Shown here one piece after another: positions 1 to 11,100 of a stretch of DNA of 64,000 nt. Origin of the DNA: Acidobacteria bacterium 13_1_20CM_3_53_8 (lineage in GTDB: Bacteria > Acidobacteriota > Blastocatellia > Pyrinomonadales > Pyrinomonadaceae). The notes beneath the pieces are model-generated. The model did not search any database, had not been told where the DNA came from, and worked only from the letters and a program-made list of their open reading frames with translations. The position numbers were made by a program, and so were the translations under genes. Every line of letters begins with the position of its first letter. The first letter of the stretch is position 1. The stretch spans positions 1 to 64,000 of the forward strand of contig MNJR01000017.1 in the NCBI GenBank assembly GCA_001920415.1, read 5' to 3'.

Positions 1-603
1 ATGATGAACAGCAGCCTCCGCAAAGACGCAGCCCCGCGCGTATAACTTGTGCACCATCTCCACACAGATGCCGCCGCTCGATGAACGAAGCTCTACGTCT
101 TGAATGGCGCTACGCCGTATCAGCCTGAAATCACAATCAACATCGCGTATGGGAAGCCGGAATAAGAGTCGAACCATCCTGTTATATATCTTTCCAAGTA
201 TGATCCGATCTGCTCTGTCCGCACGATTAATCTTATATCCGTTGACAACATCTGTTTCGTCAGTCATGAGCGGGAGTAAAGTTGCAAGCTCACGCACATC
301 ATATTGCCCGTCCCCATCTGTATAGAAAACCAGTTCTTTGCTCGACAGACGAAATCCGCTGCGAAGCGCAGCCCCATAGCCCCGATTGCTCTCATGATGA
401 AAGACTCTGAGGTGGGGACGCGTGCGCGACAATTCATCTAGCACATTGGCAGTCGCATCCGTGCTGCCGTCGTTGACGACGATTATTTCGTAATCGTCAG
501 TCACGAGCGAAAGCAGATCCTCGGCTTCCTCGACCAACGCTGCAATAGTAGCCTCGTCGTTGAAGGCTGGGAAGAAGACACTTATACTTGCTCCGTTACG
601 CAT
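1..603 (-). CDS. GT2 family glycosyltransferase (polyprenyl-phosphate sugar synthase-like), C-terminus cut by window edge
   Basis: Reading the minus strand from an ATG at 603 gives 201 uninterrupted codons that run off the window, so the C-terminus is missing. The protein opens with SVFFPAFNDEATI, then EIIVVNDGSTDAT, a NRGYGAALRSGF segment and YTDGDGQYD. This is the GT-A fold order of the dolichyl-phosphate-mannose-synthase-like GT2 group, including the metal/UDP-sugar acidic motifs. Family knowledge: these enzymes load a sugar onto a polyprenyl phosphate at the inner membrane face. A tgagg stretch lies directly before the ATG. The gene is divergent from the GT39-like gene at 654-2225. That pairing fits donor synthase plus membrane transferase, though the sugar and acceptor are not predictable. 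Confidence 0.85.
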   Translation of the reverse strand, partial: MRNGASISVFFPAFNDEATIAALVEEAEDLLSLVTDDYEIIVVNDGSTDATANVLDELSRTRPHLRVFHHESNRGYGAALRSGFRLSSKELVFYTDGDGQYDVRELATLLPLMTDETDVVNGYKINRADRADRIILGKIYNRMVRLLFRLPIRDVDCDFRLIRRSAIQDVELRSSSGGICVEMVHKLYARGCVFAEAAVHH

Positions 604-653
604 TTCCTCATAAGCTTAGCAGCTCAATACAATCAAGATTGCGAAATATTTCT

Positions 654-2225
654 ATGACAATAGAAACGGGAATGCCTGCGGAGTTTATACAACTGCCTGA
701 AGAAACTCAAGAAGGGAAGGAAGAGCAGGCGGGAAACTACAGTTTTCTGGCTTTTCTAAAAGCGCATAAATCGAAAATCCTTCTTCTACTTTCAATTGCA
801 TTCATCATACGCTTTACCTTTGCGGTAATTTCACCGCCAGCGGTTAATGATGCGCTCGGCAGGTATATCGCTACGGCAAATAACATTCTTGACGGACATG
901 GATTTTCCATTGATACGTCTGCTCCATACACACCCGGAGAAGCAACCGTTCCATTTTATCCACTCTTTGTCGCCGCCTGTTATGCAGTTTTCGGACGCCA
1001 TGAGATGGCAGTCAAGTTACCGCAAATCTTTATAGACCTTGCCAGTTGTCTACTGGTCGCTTTTATCTCTTTCACTATCGCTCCCATGAGATTGAAGCGG
1101 CGGGCTGCTGTTTATACGCTCATTATAAGCGGAGTCTTCTCCTGGTTCTCTTTCGTGTGGACATCTTATGTGTTAACCGAAACGCTGGCGATATTCCTGA
1201 CTCTGTCGGCGACAACGCTCTCGATTCTGGCTTTGAAAAGTGGTTCTAAGGAGAATCGTTATTGGTTCGGCGCGGGTGCGGTGTGCGGTCTGGCTCTTTT
1301 GACTCGCCCGGATTCCCTGCTGCTAACCGTAGCCATTATTCTATTCCTTCTGATTCCAGCCGCGCGACGACGCTTACGGCAAAGAGTTCTGAATATTTCT
1401 AGCTTCTGTCTGGCAGTTGCGCTCCTGCTCTCGCCCTGGGTTGTTCGCAACTACATCACTCTGGGAGAATTTCAGCCGCTCGCCTCTGAATATGGCTTCG
1501 CGCGCCCTGCCTTTATGCCTACGGGTTACCTGTGGTGGCTTCGCACATGGGTCGTAGATGAAAAATATGCTGAAAACATATTCGGCGCATCCTTTGCCCC
1601 TGATGCAAATGTTTTTTTCGACCCGGCGCAATTGCCTGATACAGCTTTCGATTCCGCAGAAGAGCACTCGCGCGTAAATGAATTGATAGCAAACTATAAC
1701 CGGCTTGGCCGCTTCACACCGGAGATTGATAGAGGATTTCGAGCGATTGCGTGGGAACGAATAAGGCGCGCCCCGGTCAGATTTCTTCTAATAGTGCCGT
1801 TTAAGCGCATTGCATCCATGTGGCTAACCGGCACTGTCACCAATCACCCGAATCAATATTTTCAACTGGGAAGCACGTTGCTCTACAGGCTACAGATAAG
1901 TAATTGGATGAATGAGCAGCAGACGCTGAATCTACTTTTAATTATCAAGACACTCTCCGTTCTACCGCTCATCTTATGCGGTTTAGTGGGCTTTGCTCTG
2001 TGCAGGAATAATCGCACTGTCCTTCTCTTAATATTATCAATCATAGGCATTCGTACAATCTTTATGGCCTACCACTACGCGCCGGAACCGCGCTACATGG
2101 TCGAGATTTATCCCTATCTGAGCGCTTCGTGCGGAGTGACTATGGCAGTTGTATGGGCACGTGCCCGTAGGCTAAAGCAGAAGAAATCCGATGGCGCACA
2201 CTTTGCTCTATTCAATAGTCAATGA
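654..2225 (+). CDS. GT39/ArnT-like multispanning membrane glycosyltransferase
   Basis: The frame is open from 588, but that start would overlap the divergent glycosyltransferase. I prefer the ATG at 654, and the ATG at 672 is also possible. About 520 residues. After a soluble N-terminal ~45 residues comes a hydrophobic segment, then a first periplasmic loop with NDALGRYIATANNILDG and PFYPLFVAACYAVFG, followed by roughly nine further membrane segments. This matches the dolichyl-phosphate-mannose protein mannosyltransferase/ArnT superfamily, which moves a sugar from a polyprenyl phosphate to a protein or lipid acceptor outside the cytoplasm. The expected acidic residue in the first loop is present (ND). 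Its neighbour likely makes its lipid-linked donor. The acceptor is unknown. Confidence 0.75.
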   Translation: MTIETGMPAEFIQLPEETQEGKEEQAGNYSFLAFLKAHKSKILLLLSIAFIIRFTFAVISPPAVNDALGRYIATANNILDGHGFSIDTSAPYTPGEATVPFYPLFVAACYAVFGRHEMAVKLPQIFIDLASCLLVAFISFTIAPMRLKRRAAVYTLIISGVFSWFSFVWTSYVLTETLAIFLTLSATTLSILALKSGSKENRYWFGAGAVCGLALLTRPDSLLLTVAIILFLLIPAARRRLRQRVLNISSFCLAVALLLSPWVVRNYITLGEFQPLASEYGFARPAFMPTGYLWWLRTWVVDEKYAENIFGASFAPDANVFFDPAQLPDTAFDSAEEHSRVNELIANYNRLGRFTPEIDRGFRAIAWERIRRAPVRFLLIVPFKRIASMWLTGTVTNHPNQYFQLGSTLLYRLQISNWMNEQQTLNLLLIIKTLSVLPLILCGLVGFALCRNNRTVLLLILSIIGIRTIFMAYHYAPEPRYMVEIYPYLSASCGVTMAVVWARARRLKQKKSDGAHFALFNSQ

Positions 2226-2246
2226 TTTTTCCAACGCTTGCTACTT

Positions 2247-2555
2247 AACGTGAATTCGATATAAGCCTTGAGGAGATAATAGTAAATGAACTGTTCACTA
2301 TAGCGGTTCTCACTTGGGTGCGACCACTCTGATCAAGGCATGCAGGTCAGTACCGCCTGCGGTAGCGGGCGGGTATCGGTGCGGCTACGACCCGCCCGCT
2401 ACCGCAGGCGGTACTGACATGAGTCGCATTCAAGTGAGAACCGCTATAAATCAGACGAAATAGCACGAAACGGTCTTTCTCTTCGTGTCGTTTGGTGTGA
2501 TGCGCGTGGACAGTTCTCTCCCTTTCTTCTTTCTCTCTTATATCGAACTCACGCT
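2247..2555. repeat. Dispersed palindromic repeat (CACACGAA family), interrupted by a MITE
   Basis: The outer arms 2247-2263 and 2539-2555 are inverted copies containing TCGATATA/TATATCGA. The inner right arm carries cacgaaac and gtgatgcgcgtgga, the same sequence as the palindrome at 40598-40760. The left inner arm is largely lost where the 146 bp element at 2301-2446 sits. This accounts for the gap between the GT39 gene and the comM fragment. No gene is seen in it. Confidence 0.8.
2301..2446. mobile_element. MITE-like element with TA target duplication
   Basis: A 146 bp near-perfect palindrome flanked by TA at 2299-2300 and 2447-2448. The terminal inverted repeats start tagcggttctcacttg and extend to about 24 bp with two mismatches. 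A second perfect pair of 29 bp arms lies at 2346-2374 and 2390-2418. There is no internal ORF. TA duplication plus short terminal repeats is the signature of IS630/Tc1-mariner-type MITEs, mobilised in trans. It is inserted inside another repeat. Confidence 0.75.
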
Positions 2556-2571
2556 GCTTAAGAATTTTGTC

Positions 2572-3057
2572 TTAAGTCCAGTAAGTCCGGTCAAGTGAAC
2601 GATAGCCCACAGCTTCCGCCACTTGCTGCGAGCCTATTTCGTCCGAGCCATCGAGGTCTGCGATGGTGCGGCTCACCTTTAGTATGCGGTCGTAGGCGCG
2701 AGCAGACAGACCGAGTCGCGCCATTGCACTTTCAAGCATCTGCTCGCTCTCCGTATCAATCGGGCAATAGCGTCTTATCTGTCGCGGCGACATCTGAGCG
2801 TTCGAGAAGATTCCTTCACCACGAAAACGATTCCGTTGTCGCTCGCGCGCCCTCTCGACACGCGCGCGAATATCTGCGGAACTTTCCGCGCCCGGCGGAT
2901 CCGTCCCAGTCAAATCTTTGAAGCGCACTGCCGGCACATCAATATGAATGTCTATACGGTCTAGCAAAGGGCCACTGATTCTTCCAACGTAACGTTGTAT
3001 CTGAAGCGGCGTGCACCGGCATTCACGAGTCGGATCATTCCAGAATCCGCAAGGGCA
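2572..3057 (-). pseudogene. comM: comM (YifB-family Mg-chelatase-like AAA ATPase), C-terminal fragment
   Basis: Reading from 3057 the fragment starts CPCGFWNDPTRECRCTP, then QRYVGRISGPLLDRIDIHIDVP, and ends with the Mg-chelatase C-terminal helical region (LSARAYDRILKVSRTIADL). It is exactly the piece missing from the fragment at 38700-39781. Codons upstream of 3057 belong to the island. ComM is a hexameric branch-migration helicase that helps incorporate DNA taken up by transformation. Split from its Walker motifs, this part cannot hydrolyse ATP. Confidence 0.93.
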
Positions 3058-3071
3058 TCCCTGCATTGCCT
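3044..3071. other. Left island attachment junction
   Basis: On the plus strand comM sequence ends at the CA dinucleotide 3056-3057. Island sequence then begins tccctgcattgcc. An arm TGCATTGC lies four bases inside the junction, and its mirror GCAACGCA lies four bases inside the right junction. The shared dinucleotide and symmetric arms are typical of serine-integrase sites. The crossover is deduced by comparing the two comM halves. Confidence 0.75.
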
Positions 3072-3491
3072 TTTTGCCATGTACGACTTCAAGCCATAAA
3101 ACCTAAACCTGAGGCATACCCCGTCGCATTAATTACCTATGGCGATCACCTGAGAGCAAGAAGGCTTGATCTAGGATTGCTTCAGAAACAGGTTGCCGTT
3201 GAGATCAGGGTAGATGAATGCAGCATCTACAACTGGGAGAGTAACCGCACTGAGCCTGCGGTATGGCTTATCCCTCAGATCGTCCGGTTCCTCGGCTATT
3301 GTCCTTACACGCCCAATCTGCCCACCTCAGAATGGCTCAAACTCATCCGTCAGAGCCTTGGGTATTCTCAAAAGAGGATGGCTCAGGCGCTTAGTGTTAA
3401 TGAGAGCACGCTGAGACGGTGGGAAGCCGGGAGGAGACAGCCTTCCGAGAAGTATGCAGAAATGATTCGAGCTTTTTTACTTTTGATGTAA
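3066..3491 (+). CDS. Tandem helix-turn-helix (XRE-like) protein, likely the stranded C-terminal part of the island recombinase frame
   Basis: Up to 141 residues. The only possible start before the first HTH is a TTG at 3066, nine bases inside the island, with no Shine-Dalgarno ahead. Residues ~22-78 form an HTH (GDHLRARRLDLGLLQKQVA, then YNWESNRTEP). Residues ~86-138 form a second one (LIRQSLGYSQKRMAQALS, TLRRWEAGRRQPS). The frame is open back to the junction and is in register with the recombinase at 37207-38727 when the island ends are joined. In the circular form the two would therefore be one protein of about 642 residues. In the integrated form this ORF may be silent, or expressed from a junction promoter. 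Confidence 0.7.
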   Translation: MPFCHVRLQAIKPKPEAYPVALITYGDHLRARRLDLGLLQKQVAVEIRVDECSIYNWESNRTEPAVWLIPQIVRFLGYCPYTPNLPTSEWLKLIRQSLGYSQKRMAQALSVNESTLRRWEAGRRQPSEKYAEMIRAFLLLM

Positions 3492-4220
3492 TCCTTACAG
3501 AGTAAACATAGCCCTTTTATCCGAATCTGCCAGTTATGTAATCTTCTATAAGTTTTTCATCCGGGTTCTCAACACGGCTGACCTCAATAGATATTGTTGC
3601 TAAAAAATATGCAAGGGGTGCTAAGTCTAATAAATAGCAATTCCAACTCTACAGAATTTTCTTGACAAACGGTTTCGCCCTGAAATAGATTCACGCTCGC
3701 TCGCACATAATTTTTTTCACCGTCGGTTCTCAATCCCCAAGATACCGGCTTAACAATTGCGCAAAACAGAGTTATGGAATTATCTCTAGCTCCAGACTTC
3801 TCTTCTACTCGCAAAGCCTTACTAGCTTTCTACGCTGAAGTCTTGTCTTTAGCTTTTGTTGATTCCCTGAGATTCTTAGAATTTGTGAAATAAGAAAGCC
3901 CTGTTCATCACCGACAAGTGATGAATAGGGCTTAATTGAACAACACAACCTCTGCCGCAAAAGAGCGCAGAAGATGTATCGCTTGACTAGCCCACATCTT
4001 AGCGCACCCCGCAGCATTGGTTCAAACTGAAAGGCATAAACGTTTGGATGCGCTTCCTTCTTTAGTTTCCACGAAGACCCGCGAACGACAACACAGCATA
4101 CAGGTTGGGCTGCGTAATGGCCCGGATGTGCATGTAATGAAGAGAAAATAGTTTCCAGGAAAGCAAGCATTGGAATAAATCCATGCCTCGAACGTTCTGA
4201 GTAAGAATCAGGAGCGAATC
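3492..4220. other. Noncoding interval, no supported gene
   Basis: Two minus-strand frames are open here (3584-3814 and 3805-4170), but both lack recognisable motifs and good ribosome-binding sites. The stretch contains a strong hairpin at 3896-3933 and, at its right end, the aggagcgaatc site of the next gene. Confidence 0.5.
3896..3933 (-). terminator. Strong hairpin, possible minus-strand terminator
   Basis: Arms 3896-3911 and 3918-3933 pair over 16 positions with one G-T wobble around a six-base loop. On the minus strand it is followed by a T-rich tctta-ttt stretch. No clear gene feeds into it. Confidence 0.4.
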
Positions 4221-5090
4221 ATGTCATTAAGAGAAAGAAAGATTTTTTGGCCGATTATTATTCTGGCCGTCTGCTCACTTACCGCTCTAGTCATAGCATC
4301 GGCGCGCACGAGATTATCTATTGCAAGAGTTCCATTAGCACAGGTTCCGTCGCCTCTGCAATCACCTTCGCAATCGCCTTCACCTATTGCTTCAGCCCCT
4401 CATGATCTGTCCAGCAGGCTAGCGCGACAGCCTGAAGCCTTCAGGCAAAGCCGCCTGTTAGGAAAGAGGTTTCTCTCCGCAAGAGGCGAGCAGTCTGTTC
4501 TGATTGGAACGCTGACCATCGGGCAACAGCAACAGGCGTTACAGGTTACTCGCCATCAGGATGCGACCGGCGAGCGCGTAGATATAACTGTGGCTAACGG
4601 AACGGTAGTTAGCGGCCCGTCCCTGCTTACTTGGAACGTTGCGGATGGCGCTCGCTCGTCAGCCAGTCCCGCCACCGGCGCAGAGCGCGCCCTGATTGAG
4701 CGAATCGTCCTGGACAGCCCGGACCAGTTCGTCCTGGCGCAACTGCGCGGTGCAAGCTACTACACAATTGCACGACAGGTTAGACCTGAAGAAGCAGGAA
4801 GCGCAGACAACTACACAGGCCCGGTGTGGGACATAGTGCGCGTGGGCGAGCCTGCGAGCAGCGGCCAGAGCAGCCCACAGAGTTCATGGCGGCTCTACTA
4901 CATCAACTCCAAGACCGGACTGATCGAAAAGGTGATCTCGGAAGAGCAGGGAGAACAGATCATTGCCGAGTTCTCCAACTGGGTGGATCAGAGCGGGGAG
5001 AAGATTCCAACGAGCATCGTCTGGAAGCGGCAGGGTCAGGTTGTAATGCGGTTTGACCTGACTGGTTTCTCACACTTAGCGCAGCAGTAG
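4221..5090 (+). CDS. Signal-anchored exported protein upstream of RHS toxin, unknown function
   Basis: 289 residues with a good aggag site before the ATG. Residues ~10-27 are a membrane segment (IFWPIIILAVCSLTALVIA). A Pro/Ser/Gln-rich linker follows (PSPLQSPSQSPSPIAS), then an extracytoplasmic region of mixed strands that ends VVMRFDLTGFSHLAQQ. I do not recognise a named domain. It lies 37 bp before the RHS gene on the same strand, so co-transcription and a role in export, anchoring or folding of the RHS shell are plausible inferences. No catalytic motif is visible. Confidence 0.7.
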   Translation: MSLRERKIFWPIIILAVCSLTALVIASARTRLSIARVPLAQVPSPLQSPSQSPSPIASAPHDLSSRLARQPEAFRQSRLLGKRFLSARGEQSVLIGTLTIGQQQQALQVTRHQDATGERVDITVANGTVVSGPSLLTWNVADGARSSASPATGAERALIERIVLDSPDQFVLAQLRGASYYTIARQVRPEEAGSADNYTGPVWDIVRVGEPASSGQSSPQSSWRLYYINSKTGLIEKVISEEQGEQIIAEFSNWVDQSGEKIPTSIVWKRQGQVVMRFDLTGFSHLAQQ

Positions 5091-5127
5091 AAAACAGTGG
5101 ATATACTCTTTCAGGAGTGATAGTACG

Positions 5128-8100
5128 ATGCCAGCAAACAGAACCCGGATTTTAGCTGCCCTCTTTCTCATTGCGCTTTTGAGCATAGCATCTTATGCGC
5201 AGACCACTCAGACTGGTGCACGTCCCGACCGAGGGATCAACAACGGAGGATCATACTCAGTATCGGACATTGAGAGCATCAGCCTCAACAACGGTAACAT
5301 CAACCTCTCTATCCCGCTCGCTTCGTTACCACCAATAGCAGGCGGCAAGCTCTCTTTCTCGCTTAGTGCAAACTACAACAGCAAGGTATGGGACGTTGCC
5401 CGGTATCAGCATGAGTACGGCAACCTCAGCAACACCATGTATGTCGTGGATGTGCCGCAGCCTGCCCCTATGGGAGGATGGACTTTCGGCGCGCGTTATG
5501 CCCTCTTTTTACGCGAGGCACACGATGATTTCTTCTACCTAATGCCACAGCAGAATCAGGTAACTTCAGACGAATGGGTGCAGATGCAGTACACCTACTA
5601 CAAGTGCGTCTTCGTACACTCATTCCTGCGCGGGTATTTCAGGACGACCCCCGACACTACGGGCGTGCCCATGAGGTACTTCTCCTTCGATGGCTCACAC
5701 ATATTCGCCATTGTTAACCCCAGCAGTAATCCCATCAGGGCGACAGTCTACATGCCAGACGGCACGCAGGTCATACAGTACAGCAACGGCATCGAGCGGA
5801 TCACAGATACAAACGGCAACAGCATAAAGATATTCGAGGACACAAACGGCACGCATTATCAGGATGAAGGAACAGGGCGCGAGATCAAGCTCACCTTAGA
5901 CCAGTCGGCTAACAACGGGCATGGACGATACCAAGCGTGGTATCAGACAGTAGGTGGTACATGGGAGCACGTAGACATCAATATGGGAACAACCAGCGTA
6001 CAGGGCGTGGTCTATGACATACAGGATTGGAACCCTTATGGCGGCGAGACGGGCGGTGGCACAGAATGCACACACCAGGATTATATCCAGACCAATCTCT
6101 GGGTCATACGCAGCATCGTGTATCCGGCTACGCAGCCCGGCTTCTCGCCGCAGTATACGTTCAATTACGACTCTGACACTTCGACTCAGGCGACCTCGGA
6201 GGTGAAGTTCGGCACATGCCAGGATCAGATGCAAAGCTACACACGTAATGTGTCGGACGGGATAGGCGAATTGAGCCAAGTAATGATGCCGTCTGGTGCG
6301 ACTGTTAGCTATACCTATTCAGGCTTCGGACCAACTATCGAACCAGCATTCTTCACCGATGCCAATGACATGGCACGACGTGTGGTCGCTACTAAGACTA
6401 TCGACCATGACGGAGCATCTGATATCTGGCGCTATACCTTCGCCTATTTGGGTGGCAATACTCAGGTTGAAGCCCCTGATGGATCATCAACAAGTGAAGA
6501 TTTCTATCCGCATGATCATGCTTACAGCCACTACTTCGGGATGACCGGCAAATCAGGACTCAGCTACCGCACCACACGCCCCGGCATAGTCGTCGAGAGG
6601 CACTGGTCGTTAATGACTTTTCAGGGTGCTGAAAATATGATGGCATCTGGGAGCATCTCTGACCTAGTGCCTTTTAACGTGGTGGTTGATGCAGAGTACA
6701 CGACTCTGGTTGGCACAGGTAGTAGCCCATCGAAGATGTCCGCTAAGACTTACCAGTACGATTACAATGGGAATCTCTTGCAAGAGACTGATTACGATTG
6801 GTTCGATCCATCGTCTGTGACGAGAGATGCTCAGAACATACCTACAGGTGTGCCTGCGGGGGCGACAGTTCTGCGCACAATCAACAGTAACTACTACAAC
6901 CAAGCGACGAGTGCTTCATCATCGAATGTTTATGCAAAGCGTTCGACGAGTGCTCTTCCGCTAATCCTTAATGCTCCACAGGAGACAATCGTTGGAGATA
7001 GCGATACTCAGTTCAGCTATGACGGGCAAGGTTATGGCATTGCGCCGACAGTCGGTAATGTCACACAGGTGAGCCGCCTGGATAATAAAGGGACTTCTGG
7101 CACAAACGATGATACATGGCTTAATACAGTCAATACATACGGGACTTACGGTAATCTCTCTACTACGACAGACCCGAAGGGTAACGTAACGCAACTATTC
7201 TATGACGATTCAACTCACGCTCTGCCTACCAGAGTAGTGGTTGATCCATTGAACAGCACAGGCCAGCAGACGACTACGACGGCTTACGACTGCTACACAG
7301 GACTGGTGACAAGCCAGACGGATGCAAATGGCAACACTTCCACTATTGATTATACCAATCAGTTACTAGGCACTGTTGACCCGTTCGGCAGACCCGGTAT
7401 TGCGACGGGGCCAGCCGTGACAATCAATGGTACGACACGGCACCGCAAGGTGAAGACAAGTTACTACGACAGCACCAGACAGGTTGAAGTGGCAGCGGAC
7501 TTGAACTCAGAAGGTGACGGGCTGCTGAAGAGTAGAGTGACTAGCGACCAATTAGGCCGAACTGTGCTTACAGAACAGAGCGAAGACGGCTCTAATTTCA
7601 CGTCCAATACTACTATTTCTGTACAGACAGTTTACGAGCAGATGGGAAAGATTACATATAGGTCTAATCCCAAGCGTTCGGCATCAACAGACGGGTGGAC
7701 TCGAATGACGCGCGATGTCTTGGGCAGAGTTATAGAGGTAGCTAACTTCTCTGGTGCTTCACAGCCGCCGAGTTCCGGTACTAATGCAAACTGGGACGGA
7801 AGTGTGTCCACGGCTTACGACTCTAACGTGACTACTGTCACAGACCAAGCAGGTAAAGTGAGACGCAGCGTTACAGACGCGCTGGGTAGACTCGTAAGAG
7901 TTGACGAACCTGACTTGAACGGAAATTTAGGTGCCGCCAGTAATCCCACGCAGCCTACAAGCTATACCTACGACGTGCTCGGCAATTTACGCATGGTGGC
8001 TCAAGGTAGCCAGCAACGTTTCTTCATGTACGATTCCCTCTCCCGGCTGATACGCGCCAAGAATCCTGAGCAGGCTGCTAATCCTAGTTTAGCTTTAACT

Positions 8101-11100
8101 GATCCTGTGAGCGGCAATAGTCAGTGGTCAATGAAGTACGATTATGACGCCGACGGCAACCTTACCTCCAGGATTGATGCGCTCGGTGTGACTACGATGT
8201 ACGCCTACGACGGGTTGAACCGAAACATTACCGTAGATTACTCAGATACGACGACCATCAACCCAGACATCACGCGCAAGTATGATGGGGCAATTCAGGG
8301 CAAAGGTCGTTTTTGGTATGAATTCGCTGGGGGCGATTACAATAACGGTTCTACTGTTAGCCACCGCGCAATAGATAGCTATGACGCTATGGGGCGTCCG
8401 CTCGTGCAACGTCAGCTTTTCAAGACTGCCAGCGGGTGGGGTTCTACATACCAGGTGCAGCGCACTTACGACCTGGCCGGGCACACACTCTCTGAAACAT
8501 ACCCTTCTGGACACACGGTTAGCTATTCATACGATGGAGCGGGACGCACTAACAGTTTCACAGGCACACTTGGCGACGGAGTTAATCGCACCTACTCAAC
8601 TGGAATCAAATACAATTCATGGAATTCGATGACCCAGGAGCAGTTCGGCACTACTACACCTATCTACAACAAGCTCTTCTACAATGTTCGAGGTCAGCTT
8701 TCGCAGATCAGGGAGAGCACTACACATGATGATGATTATTGGAATCGTGGGGCGATCATTAATCACTACAGTGACCAGAGTTGGGCCGGTAGCGGCACGG
8801 ACAACAATGGGAACCTGAAGCGGCAGGACGTGTACATCCCTGGCGACGACAACATCAGCAGCTACACGCGCTCAACTTTCTGGTACGACTACGACAGCCT
8901 CAATCGCCTCTCATCGGCGCGTGAAGACCGCGACGGGACGTGGCAGTGGGGTCAATATTATTCGTATGATCGATGGGGCAACCGCACTATTGACGCCACG
9001 CAGACATGGGGCAATGGCATTCCGAAGCCGCAGTTCACTGTTGATACGACAACGAATCGTTTGGGAGTCCCGTCAGGGCAATCAGGCGTGATGAGCTATG
9101 ACGCGAACGGCAATCTTTACAACGATACCTACACGGGCACAGGCAGTCGTACTTATGACGAAGAGAACCGCATGGTCACGGCTCAGGACATTAATGGACA
9201 GACCGCGCGCTATACCTACGACGCTAATGGAAACCGCGCGCGCAGGAGCATCCTCAACCAGGAGACTTGGCAAATCTATGGAATGGATGGAGAGTTATTG
9301 TCTGAGTACGCTGCAAACGCTTCGCCCTCTTCTCCGCAAAAGGAGTATGGCTACCGCAACGGGCAGCTTCTGGTTACGGCCAGCCCTACCAGTTCGTCCT
9401 CACGTACAAATGTCGCGCTCTCCTCGAACGGGTCAACTGCTACAGCCTCATCCACCTATGCGGGGTATTCATTCCCCGCGTCAAACGCCATTAATGGTGA
9501 GCATAAAGGGCTGAACTACTACAACGGCGGAACGTGGCACAGCGGGTCACCCACTTTTCCCCAATGGCTGCAAGTGGATTTCAACGGCACTAAGCTCATT
9601 GACGAGATTGATCTCTACACAGTGCAGGATAACTACACTAACCCGTCGGAGCCGACTGAGCAGATGACTTTCAGTATGTACGGGCTGACGGGCTATGAGG
9701 TGCAATACTGGAACGGAAGCGCGTGGGTTACTGTTACTGGCGGTAGTGTGACCGGGAATAACCTTGTCTGGAGGAAGTTTACATTCACGCCCATCACCAC
9801 CAGCAAGATAAGGGTAGTGACCAACGCCTCAGTTGATGGATGGAGCAGGATAGTGGAGGTGGAGGCTTATGGAACGGACGCCCCTCAGAGAAGCAACGTC
9901 GCATCAGCGTCGAACGGCTCGACGGCCAGCGCCTCTTCGACCTATCCATCGTACTCATTCCCAGCGTCAGCCGCCATCAACGGCGAGCATAAAGGGCTGG
10001 ACTATTATAACGGTGGAACGTGGCATAGCGGCGCGAGTAGTTTCCCTCAGTGGCTACAGGTGGATTTCCCAGGCAGTAAGACCATAGGCGAGATAGATGT
10101 CTTCACAGTTCAGGATAACTACTCGAATCCAAGTGAGCCAACAGAAAGCATGACGTTCAGTCTCTACGGGCTAACCTCCTTTGATGTGCAGTACTGGAAC
10201 GGAACAGCTTGGGTGACTATTCCATCGGGTAGTGTGAGTGGAAATAACTTGGTATGGAGAAAGTTCACATTCTCTCCCATTACAACTACGAAGATCAGAG
10301 TAGTGACGAATGCTTCCGTTGATGGATGGAGCAGGATAGTGGAGGTGGAAGCTTATCAGTCCTTACAAAATAGTGCAGATATTAGATGGATGGTTGCGGA
10401 TCAACTAGGCACGCCTAGAATGATAGTGGATCAGAGTGGAAGTTTATCAGGCATAAGCCGTCATGATTACTTACCGTTTGGTGAAGAGCTTTATGCTGGT
10501 GTGGGTGGACGCTCATCTCAGTTAGGTTATACAGGAAATGATTCACTTAGACAGAAGTTCACCCAAAAAGAGAGAGATGTTGAAACTGGATTGGATTATT
10601 TCGGGGCGAGATACTATTCGAGTGCACAAGGGCGATTTACTAGTCCTGATGAGCCGTTTGCTGATCAGGAAGAAAACGGTCCCCAGAGTTGGAATCTTTA
10701 TGCTTATACATCCAACAACCCACTAAATCGTGTAGATGCTGATGGACGTCGTTGGTTTACTAAAAGAGGTGAGCTGCCTGTGTGGGTGAATCCAAACGAG
10801 GATGGTACTTATACTTCGCCGGGAGAAGGATGGGAACCTTTTATTTCTACACCTGAACATCCATATCTTCTCATCTATAGTGAAGATGGTAATAGAGTTT
10901 TAGTACTTGGCGAAAATCAAGATGGTAGTCCTTATATTCGTGGACCTCTCTGGACAGGGCGGGTCGAAGAGCGACCGGGTGATATAATTGCGGCAGTTGA
11001 TATAGTTCGGAGTGTACTTGAAATAGGTAGAGCCGCGATTGCTTCATGGGCAGCTAGGACAGCTGAAAATGCTGCTGACGATGCTATCGAGACTGTTAGC

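Noticed and set aside
3584-4170. Two minus-strand frames (3584-3814 and 3805-4170)
   Set aside because: No ribosome site, no motif, atypical composition; probably chance frames in a noncoding interval.
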